Shown: one piece after another, positions 55,762-64,000 of the stretch | How positions within the stretch are numbered: position 1 is the stretch's first letter | Layout of the letters: each line of letters begins with the position of its first letter | The notes under the pieces: generated by a model | The model's input: only the letters and a program-made list of their open reading frames with translations | Databases searched by the model: none | Told to the model about the DNA's origin: nothing | Assembly: GCA_000320605.2 (NCBI GenBank) | Contig: KB445795.1 | Span: 619,867-683,866 of the forward strand | Direction: 5' to 3' | Source of the DNA: Gelatoporia subvermispora B | Lineage: Eukaryota; Basidiomycota; Agaricomycetes; Polyporales; Gelatoporiaceae | DNA: 64,000 nt | Made by a program: the position numbers and the translations under genes

Positions 55762-58571
55762 ATGAATTCCCATCACAGGCCTGCGCTCCAACTTGCACCT
55801 TCCGTCAGTACAACGACGTGAGTTCTGCATCCATGTCGGTTGTATAACTTTTTGACCCTGTTCACCTGTGCAGAGTCGTGACGACGACTACTACGACTAC
55901 AAGTTATGCGCCAATTCCCTTGTCGCCTCTCCCGGCACCATCCTCGCCGAAAGATCCCAAGCAATATCCCTTGTACAATGTCAATCTACCACGCTCACTC
56001 AGGCGATTTCCTCTGGAGTTACCTGGCGGCGCTCGGGCCACTTTCCACGAAGGAGACTCTGGAGATGAGGAAATGCATGAAGATGAAGAGGAGCTAGTTG
56101 AGGGAAAGGGATGGAGAATGCTTCGAAGGGATGAGTTAGATAACACGCGCAAAGAGCTCGGTCTGGTCGAAGCAGTCGAAAAGTATGGGAGGAAGAGATC
56201 TTACAGCACTGAGAACATGATGGAGGGCATCGAGTCAATTCCTGGTGTAGCTGGCGGGACCCCTCCGCGTAAGAGAGCAAAAGCGGCGCCTTCTGCCCAG
56301 CTACCACTGCCAACTGCCGGCCCTCCCTCGCCATTGCCTTCGCCTCGTGGCTCTCCTGCACCCGAAAGCATCTGGCCGTCAGCACCACCCAGTGGACATT
56401 CTTCACCTCAACCGCAAGCTCCTGTGCAACCGGACATATCATTGATGACTTTGCTCACTCTGCCATCACTACTTTCGCACTTCGCATCACTACCTCCCCA
56501 GCTACAGTCACACGTCCTTCTCACCTTCCTGCGCCATTCCCCCCTCTCTGTGTTGCGAACATTACACTCCATCCTGACCCGCACGCTGGCGCGAGACTTC
56601 CTCACACTTCTTCCTGTAGAACTCACGTCACATATCCTCAGTTACCTAACATTCTCTGATCTTGCACGGGCATCTCGCGTATCGAAATCCTGGCGAGCTA
56701 TTGTCGATTCGGATCCAGTTCTTTGGAGAGATCTCCTTAAGAGCACCAAGATCTGGTTTGGACGCGATTCCGAGACAGCTTTCGCAGACGCAATCTACGC
56801 TCGCCGTAAACGTCAAGGGCCCCCACCTCCCACCGCCCTGCCGCTCCCTCACCCCTACAAGATCCTCTTCAAGTCCCGACATCTGACGCATACTCGTTGG
56901 GTGACTAACCAGAATCCCCGCCATCTAACTTTCCCTGCCCATGGTCACTCTGTGGTGACGTGCTTGATCCTCTCGCACGGACGTATCATTTCTGCCTCTG
57001 ACGATCATTCGATCAACGTCTATTCACCAGTCACTGGAGAATTGGAACGATCCCTAGATGGCCATGAGGGCGGGGTTTGGGCGTTGGCAGCCACCAAGAA
57101 CACCCTCGTCAGTGGTTCTACGGACCGCACGGTCCGGATCTGGGATATCTCCACAGGTCGCTGCACACATGTCTTCGGTGGACACACCAGCACCGTGAGA
57201 TGCCTAGCAATCGTCAAGCCAGAGTGGATCGACGTCCAGAGCGAGTCTGGGGTTACTACGCGCGAGAAGTGGCCGAAACGACCGTTGATTGTGACAGGCA
57301 GTCGAGATCATTCATTGAGGGTCTGGACGCTGCCGAGGCCTGGTGATGATGAGTATAGATGCTATAGCGCGGACGATGCCGAAGTGGATCCTGCCGAGGT
57401 ACGACTTGCCTTCACGTTTTGCCCTCAGAAATTCGTTGACCCACTCTAGACGTCCCAGGAGGATGTAGAGGACAACCCTTACCACAAACTCCATTTGCGA
57501 GGCCACGAACATGCCGTTCGCGCAATTGCAGCACGAGGCCGCACTCTCGTTTCTGGTAGCTATGATTGCACAGTACGGATATGGGACATCATCACTGGCG
57601 AGTGCAAGTGGGTTCTGGTTGGCCATACCCAGAAAGGTTTGTAGTTTCACTCAATGAACCCGTTCAGGAGTACTAAAATCACCTATCTAGTTTACAGTGT
57701 CGTATTAGATATTACGCGCAATATCGCTTGTTCAGGTTCCATGGATGGGACGGTCAAGATCTGGAATCTTCACGATGGCCAGTGTTTACATACACTGTCC
57801 GGACACACCTCCCTAGTTGGCCTACTAGGGCTATCCCCTTCATATCTAGTCTCGGCTGCTGCAGATTCGACAGTTCGTGTCTGGGACCCAGACACCGGAG
57901 AGCACCGCCACACCCTTGCTGCCCACAATGGTGCCATAACCTGCTTCCAGCACGACGAATTCAAAGTCCTCAGCGGCTCTGATGGCACCCTGAAGATGTG
58001 GGACATCCGCGACGGTTCGCAAGTACGTGATCTACTCACCGGTATCGCCGGAGTGTGGCAAGTCGTCTTCGAGGGGCGCTGGTGCGTCGCAGCGAGCAAT
58101 CGCATGGATGCCACCGTCCTGGATGTTTGGGACTTCGGCGATTCAGACGATGAAGACTGGGAAGGAGAGCCTCCAGGAGGTCTTTACGATGAAGAGAGCG
58201 ACTATGACGAGGACGAAGAGCACGACGATTACGACCATTCTGGGGATGCGATGGATCAAGACCTCGATGGCATACCGTCCGGGCCAGAAGACATCGACGT
58301 CGATGACCATGATCTTGGGGCTGAGGACGAGTATGAAGATCGACCACTGCGCTGGAACCGTCACTCGACCGACTCAGAGGAAATCGTCCTGACCTCGGGA
58401 CGGGAATCAACCGCAGTGCCTGCGTATCAGGGCGATCGACCCCGCGACCGGTCAGCAGCTGCGCCAAGGAGTGTTGCTGGGCCGTCCACGGCATTCCCGG
58501 CGCGAATATCGCTCAATGACGGCACGCCCACGAAACCAAAGATACGGAACACCATACAGCGCAGGCGGTGA
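55762..58571 (+). CDS. CDC4: Cdc4-like F-box/WD40 protein (SCF substrate receptor)
   Basis: Expected to bring phosphorylated targets to an SCF ubiquitin ligase. Exons 55762-55817, 55874-57398, 57450-57636, 57691-58571; 882 residues. The N-terminal ~250 residues are Pro/Ser-rich with an acidic patch. The F-box is LLPVELTSHILSYLTFSDLA to WRDL (near residues 264-308). WD40 repeats follow: HSVVTCLILSHGRIISASDD, GSTDRTVRIWDISTGRC, TGSRDHSLRVW, GHEHAVRAIAARGRTLVSGS, SGSMDGTVKIWNLHDGQC, AAADSTVRVWDPDTGEH and SGSDGTLKMWDIRDGSQ, enough for a seven- to eight-bladed propeller. Arg residues in the blades that bind phospho-degrons in Cdc4 are plausible but not individually assigned. A long acidic tail (DEDWEGE, DYDEDEEHDDYD) ends the protein. 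Cdc4/Fbw7 is the nearest family; Met30-type is less likely. Confidence 0.9.
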
Positions 58572-59880
58572 CACCTACCGTGACTGACTATTGTAGTGAT
58601 ACATCAACAGTTTGTATTCTTTCACCAGGGTCGCTCAGAGGGTCGCACGGTTGAATTCCGAGCTTGGTCGGGCTGTGTTAGTAGACGTGACCGTCGTCAT
58701 ATGTTCTGGAACTATCATCTCCATACCCCTGGCATGTTATCATCATATTAATGATTGTATCTCGTACGAAGCTACAGCCGTGATACGTGTGCATGTGGTC
58801 CATTCCATAAGTTTACTCCGAGATCACCGCCCGACCAAAATGGTCTACGAGGCCCCGAGAACATGTCAGTCTACTGTTTCAGCGGGTGTGCTAAGCATGC
58901 CGTGCTAGTACGCTTTGTCCGGTGCAGTATGTCGTCATCTCATCGTCGTGGCGGACTTTTATCATCAAAATACTATACGAACCGTACTACAAGTCCAAAT
59001 GCTTGAGACAACAGTTCATCCTAACATCCTCATAGATCCCTTGCACCACACATCTCGTTAGAGTGAATGAGCCGTTTCATTAGCTCTGCAGGGGTAATCG
59101 CGAACGGGAATATGGATATTTAGCAAAAATCCGACAAGCACATGTCGTGAGCTTGGCAATGGAGGAGCGTCGAGAAGGATACGCGCATCATGGCCATTAC
59201 GCGCCATGGGAGTAGCGATAGCCATTGAGTCCGAGGGTTGACCAATCGGACGAGAGAGTATCTTCATCACGAAGCTCGATCACAAGTAGCAGCATGGTCG
59301 AACCAGACGACGATGAGAGTGTCGAGACCTTCGGTGGCACATGCAGCAGGATGCGTGACATAGCTTGCGAGTATTTGTGACGGAAGACTGAGTCTGTCGA
59401 AGAAGAATATGCTATCGGCGGGAGTTGGATACCACGGTCCCGGAAACACGGCAAAATCCGTTCGCGCATCGAGAGATGCAAGATTGGCAACTGAACAAGC
59501 GCGGCCGAGACTTCGGAGGGTACAGAAGTCGAGAAGTGCGCATGCAGCTATACAGGGAAATGAGCAACAGCATTGTGGTACTCGTGCCGCCCAGCAATAC
59601 ACAGAAGAGAGAAGACACGTCTCTTGTCACCAGGTCCGTGATCCATCGTCCTGAGAGTCACGCAAGGGTCTTCAATACTTCGCGGGCCTTCTCTCGTCAG
59701 TGTCAATCATGCGGCTGAGGGGTAATGGATTGTAGGATCAGGTTCCAGTGATTTCAGCGCGGGAGCACTGGAGCTGCCATTGACTGCGACAGAGTGGGTC
59801 ATCTGACCGTATATAGAGACCGAGCGCATGCGATAGTCGAGGAATAGGTGGACGATGCATCCAATAGAACAGCAGAATGG
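58572..59880. other. Convergent intergenic region
   Basis: 1.3 kb between the 3' ends of the F-box/WD40 gene (+) and the cyclophilin gene (-). Open stretches of ~100 codons occur on both strands but none looks like a known protein. Confidence 0.5.
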
Positions 59881-60630
59881 TCATACAACACGTGCTTTGT
59901 GTATTTTGACGTCTTCTCGAGGCCTGCGGGGACATCAATTTCAAAGTCTCTTGCACTATAGTATTGCCATACCGATCTTGGGTGTCGGTCGCAACGGCAC
60001 CGAGGCGCTGCAGCACACGCATGCCAGAGCTCACTCGTCCAAAAATCGTATGCTTGTTGTCCAGGTAAGGCGTCGGTGCCAGTGTCAAGAAAAACTGCGA
60101 CCCTGTCAAGCAGCATTCAGCCGATACAATTCTGATCATCATCCGATATCCCTGACCGTTTGTATTGGGTCCTGAATTAGCCATGGCGAGTATGCCTGCG
60201 CCAGTGAAACGCAGTTCCGGGTGGATCTCATCTTCGCTGTCGAGAAGTTTGTCATCTATTCGAGCGCAGTGAAGCTAGGCGACGTACAATTTCTGACCGT
60301 ATATGCTTGTCCCACCTCTACCCGTTCCAGTCGGATCTCCGCCCTGGACCATGAAGTCCTAGGCACGGTAGCGGATGAGTACGAGTGGCTGGAGGTGGTG
60401 AGTATGCAGGGCCTGTACTCACGGCTATGATACGGTGGAATATGACGCCATTGTAGTAGCCACGTCGAGCAAGTTCCGCAAAGTTTTTGCAGGTCTATTG
60501 CTCACGAAGTGGGAGAGCGTGAGGGGAGCAGCGGGGGCCGAACGGGGAAAGGACATACTCGAGGGGCGTGGTCCCAGTAAAGCTCCAACTGAATATCGCC
60601 GAGACTGGTTTCAAGAACTACCGATTGCAT
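59881..60630 (-). CDS. PPIL1: PPIL1-like cyclophilin (peptidyl-prolyl isomerase)
   Basis: Exons on the minus strand: 60630-60559, 60494-60423, 60358-60288, 60236-60157, 60102-59973, 59923-59881; introns 49-64 nt; 155 residues, the compact single-domain size. Starts [20 protein letters not shown], then [20 protein letters not shown] with the catalytic Arg in FHRII. Later landmarks: [54 protein letters not shown] and [17 protein letters not shown]. It lacks the insertions of cytosolic CypA-type enzymes. PPIL1 orthologues act in the spliceosome with SKIP/Prp45; in this intron-rich genome that role is likely, but it is inferred. The usual Trp before the KHTIFG element is Tyr here. Divergent from the DTD gene across 270 bases. 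Confidence 0.93.
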
Positions 60631-60900
60631 TGCAAGAGGAATGTTCAGGACACCGGTGCCAATACTGAGGTCACTGGGTCAGAGAGGACAGGGGGAGAGA
60701 GGGAAGAGACAAACAAGCATGGCACCAGAGTCGCAGCCACAACTCAGCGAACATCCTTTCCCTTCCCAGGCTCTACCCTGGCGCCCTCCACATTCCCGCA
60801 CTTGTCTTTCTCCCGCTGACCCCTTCCCCCTCTCGTCGGTGATAGGTGACCCCTACCGACGGCTCTGAACGTAAACCTCTAATCGTCGTGATCTGCGGGA
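60631..60900. promoter_or_regulatory. Shared promoter of cyclophilin and DTD genes
   Basis: 270 bases between divergent start codons. CT-rich on the DTD side (60760-60840), common near fungal transcription starts. No other gene. Confidence 0.45.
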
Positions 60901-61878
60901 ATGCGTGCGGTCGTCCAGCGCGTCAGCTCGGCGTCGGTATCCGGTAGCGCACGCCCATGCCATTCTGCTGGGCGCGGACATCACTGACAAGATCTCAAGT
61001 CGATAGTGAAGTGATAACATCCATCTCTCGCGGCCTCATGGTCCTTGTGGGCATTGGGAGAGGTCAACTGCCTATTGTGCACGAGCGCGATCATGACTCA
61101 ATTCGCGCGCAGAACAGATGATACGGCCGCCGACGTCGAGATCTTGTCTAATAAAATGTGTGTCCAAGCGCTCCTCACTTCACACTGACGTCCATATTTA
61201 CAGCATACCATGTCCTCAGTCTCTCGTTGAGAGTGTTCTCTGATCCTGCCGGCGCAATGTGGAAGAAGAGCGTCAAGGACATTGATGGCGATGTGCTCTG
61301 TGTCTCCCAATTCACCCTGCTCGCCAACACGGCAAAAGGGAATAAGCCTGACTTCCACCGTGCCATGGTCGGTGACCGATCGCTTCTGGTGAACGCTGGT
61401 CGGACTTTCTTTATTGATATGCACGCTTCCCCTCGCATCCGCCGTGATTGCGTCCTGACAGGCTACAGAACCCTCGCGGCAACTATATGCCTCCTTTCTG
61501 GAGAGGATCCGCCAGCTGTATAGGCCCGAGAAGGTCCAAGGTGTGTGGTCTGGAGCGCACCCTATAGGCAGCATGTCGTATGACATTCTCTTCTCTCTCC
61601 TCGCTCGCATTTCCATAATCAATAGATGGGCGGTTTGGCGCCATGATGGATGTCCGCCTGACGAACGAGGTGTGTGACGAGTTCGCCCGAAGGGTACTCG
61701 CTTTTGTCAGCATGGATCCTTGGTCTGATTCTACTGCTTCTATGCGTCCTCGCACCCTAAGGGCCCCGTAACCTTCACGCTCGATTCGCGCAAGTTTGAA
61801 TACATCGATTCGCCCATGAACGCGGCTGCTAAAGCAAAGGATGCTGAGGACGGTAGGAAAGTCGCAAGCGAAAAATAG
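60901..61878 (+). CDS. DTD1: D-aminoacyl-tRNA deacylase (DTD)
   Basis: Removes D-amino acids (and glycine) mischarged on tRNA. Exons 60901-60943, 61000-61062, 61118-61157, 61220-61367, 61462-61540, 61626-61669, 61762-61878; 177 residues. Starts [20 protein letters not shown], then [20 protein letters not shown]. Catalytic-pocket motif 1 is SQFTLLANT; motif 2 is the Gly-Pro element in [12 protein letters not shown], which with the SQ motif defines family chirality proofreading. [12 protein letters not shown] links them. The C-terminal ~28 residues are a charged tail. Donors at 60944 (GTAGCG) and 61368 (GTCGGT) are weak but give exact family sequence; introns of 85-94 nt are longer than average here. 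Confidence 0.93.
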
Positions 61879-62518
61879 GCCTTGAGCACATACCGAAAAC
61901 AGCGGTATGCTCTCGAGCGATGTTGGGAGAATCCTACTAGAGTAGAGGAGTTGGAGCACATGACGCTACACTCACTGGCTGAGTGATGGCAATTTGTAGA
62001 ATGATGCCTTACTGTCCGTCGCATATCGAAGCCATCCACCAACGAATAGCAGCGAAAGATAGCTATGCGAACTGTTCGCGAACATGTGCAATGAGGCGGG
62101 ATGTCCTGTAATTTAACGAAGCGTCCAGGGCAGGTAGCGAGGAAGGTCGTATTTCCGCTTTGAAAAACCTCCGATATACATATGGCAGGAATGCACGACA
62201 GCACGGCGGCCAGTGCCCCAGAGTGTCTTGAACATCTCCCAGTCACTGTGATAGGTCAGACCTTGCAACTCTATTTTGCAACCGCTATAGCAACCAAAAC
62301 AACATCTGACCTCTCCCAATGCGGGGGCGCAAGAGCATATGATGCACCCGCCGCTGGACAGTACCCACGCGGCGTGCCCCTCGTCCCTCGGTTCATCTCC
62401 GCGCAGTTCATTCTCTCTGACTCTGCCGTTTGCAGCCGCGACAGCGATCCGACCAACGGCCTCCTCGCACCATATTGCGCCGCCACCGTGGCCCCGCAGC
62501 GCACATCTGCACAGCGCA
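61879..62518. other. Convergent intergenic region
   Basis: 640 bases between the DTD stop (+) and the PGS1 stop (-). It should hold both 3' UTRs. No gene is supported. Confidence 0.5.
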
Positions 62519-64000
62519 TTACAGCATCCCTCCTACTGCGCAAACCAGGGCCTTCGTACCCGGCCTCACGCGACGTTCGCGCCCGCGCCAGGGCTGCGCG
62601 TGTGCCCGGAGGTGATCGACCTCCTCTCCGAGGCGCGCGCGCAGGGCGGGGGAGGACGTCAACATAATGAAAGACAGCTCCGTGTCGAGGTTGGACGACC
62701 GTGAGTTTAGGTTCGTTGAGCCGAAGAGCGTGAGCACCGGATCGGACGTCGTTGTGGGGCGCAGCCAAATGCCTGCGTGCGGATCACCAGTTAGCGAGAC
62801 GAGCGTTCGGGGGGGCAAGACAAGCCCGAACCTTTTGCATGATATGTCCAGCCTTCTTTCTCCCATTCACCTAGCTGGATGCCGGTTTCGGAGGGGACAG
62901 CGTCCCTGTCAGTGGGAGACCATTCGAGTCCTGCCGCCCGGACAGCCTTCATGAAGCGCTGCTCCAGGAACGTGTACCCCTCTGGGATGCGTCCAGAGAT
63001 GCCCCTTGAACCAAGAAAGCCGTTGGCCTATAGTCCCGTGCTTCATCAGTTCACGCTCGCGGGTGTCATAGGAAATGACAGTACCTCCGGACTAGCGGCG
63101 AGAATTCTACAAGCGACCCGAGAACGCAGGACCAGATTCTGGTAGGGCTTGTGCAGTCCAAAGTATCCGCTCGTCAAGTCCACCAGCGGCCCGTCGTAGG
63201 TATCCAGTTTTGCGCCTCTCGGTGTTGCATGCTTTCGGAGCTCCGTAAAGAGCAGATCCAAGCACTCCTCCTCTTCACGAATATTGAATTGACCTGCTTG
63301 AATAACGGGCAAAACTATCACATCTGGGGCATCCTGTTTAACAGATTCCTCGTCATGAAATGATGCTCCATGCTCTGATGCTGTAGCAGAGTCCATGTAC
63401 GAAGCGTGCAATATCCTTAGTGCTTCCGCAGCCTTCGCTTCAATGTGGTGTGGATGACTGCACTCGTCACGCCACTGTAGGGTATAGTCTTCTTCCGCAG
63501 ATGAACCTGGAAGTAAGGAGTACGAGAACGTAGAAGCAGCTTCTAAGAATTTGCAACAGTATTGCGCAAGTTGTGGCTGAGCGGTAAGATGAATATAGCG
63601 GTCTTGACGATTTGAGAAGTATGATGTATTGAGATTTGCACTATTCACCGATTGAACCAAGTATAAATCACGATATCCTCCCACAAGAGGTGTTCCCTTA
63701 CCCAGATATCAGGACGTCGTCATCAGCTCCGTAGATTTTCGGATGCCATGTACCCCAGCCTTCGTTAAATCTTGGCGGTACAAGCTTTGCAAGTAGCCCC
63801 TTCAGCTTAGGGCTGCGAAATAAATACACATGCACCCTATCTGGGAAATCTCTAAGCAATGGCAGGAGCAGATGAGCGGTTGACCGAGGCTCAGGGCGTG
63901 TGGAGCGGTTGTAGTCTAGGTGTATGTGAACCTGAAGGTCCGGATTTCGTCTCAAGGACGCATGCATAGTATCAATCTGAATAGAGTCGCGTAAAAAAAG
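62519..64000 (-). CDS. PGS1: PGS1, phosphatidylglycerophosphate synthase, 5' partial
   Basis: Makes phosphatidylglycerophosphate from CDP-diacylglycerol and glycerol-3-phosphate in mitochondria, the first committed step to cardiolipin. Exons on the minus strand: >64000-63702, 63640-63085, 63027-62832, 62772-62519. It belongs to the phospholipase D superfamily (eukaryotic PGS1), not the CDP-alcohol transferase type. HKD motif 1 is HPKIYGADDDVLISG joining GANLNTSYFSNRQDRYIHL; HKD motif 2 is HAKGIWLRP with FGSTNLNSRSSNLDTELSF after it. An upstream block (VHIHLDYNRSTRPEP) is the family N-terminal entry. The C-terminus VRPGTKALVCAVGGML is the usual end. The frame is open to the window edge; the first ~11 codons could instead be intron, with an acceptor at 63977-63976. 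Start and mitochondrial signal lie outside. Confidence 0.93.

Noticed and set aside
61098..61622. 174-codon minus-strand open stretch
   Set aside because: It is the antisense shadow of the DTD exons, which match their family exactly.

Overview
This window is nuclear DNA of a filamentous basidiomycete fungus, probably an agaricomycete. The evidence is many GT-AG introns of about 44-65 nt, closely packed genes on both strands, Zn2Cys6 regulators with basidiomycete-type middle regions, and fungal-specific housekeeping genes (ERMES Mdm12, mitochondrial Mrp51, Mif2/CENP-C). I saw no tRNA, rRNA, CRISPR, origin or intact transposon. Exon borders were found by hand: each intron has GT-AG ends, keeps the reading frame, and rejoins a recognisable protein where the family is known.

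Layout. 1-1894 (+) is the 3' part of a Trf4/Cid14 poly(A) polymerase. 2178-4997 (+) is a Ser/Pro-rich protein whose ATG is split by an intron. 5340-7487 (-) is CENP-C/Mif2. 7488-10638 has no gene I can support. 10639-11196 (-) is a small alpha/beta-barrel-like protein. 11488-13309 (-) is AP-2 mu with a 9-nt first and a 6-nt last coding exon, divergent from a secreted SGNH/CE16 esterase at 13811-15222 (+). 15223-19057 is gene-poor, with one unrecognised gene on the minus strand. 19058-20690 (+) is a Zn2Cys6 factor with an apparent frameshift. 21404-25126 (-) is UPF1, divergent from HYPK at 25317-25718 (+); Mrp51 follows at 25765-27165 (-). 28449-30146 (+) is a nucleotide-sugar transporter and 30526-31689 (+) is Mdm12. 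ELP3 (31743-33933, -) diverges from a Golgi-type apyrase (34309-36672, +). 37518-40703 (-) is a PWWP protein. 41379-43706 (-) holds two tandem paralogous secreted proteins. 44343-47779 (-) is a second Zn2Cys6 factor. 47780-55761 is an 8 kb gene-poor island. 55762-58571 (+) is a Cdc4-like F-box/WD40 protein. 59881-60630 (-) is a PPIL1-like cyclophilin, divergent from D-aminoacyl-tRNA deacylase at 60901-61878 (+). 62519-64000 (-) is PGS1, cut by the window edge.

There is no biosynthetic or defence cluster. Neighbours mostly share promoters rather than pathways. Loose themes are RNA quality control (Trf4, UPF1), protein and tRNA quality (HYPK, ELP3, DTD), mitochondrial and membrane lipid function (Mrp51, Mdm12, PGS1), and the secretory or endocytic route (AP-2 mu, sugar transporter, apyrase). 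The items most worth a second look are the split start codon, the micro-exons, the paralogous secreted pair, the frameshifted regulator, the palindrome in the UPF1/HYPK promoter, and the coding-like fragments in the 8 kb island. I did not find a convincing new multi-gene system.
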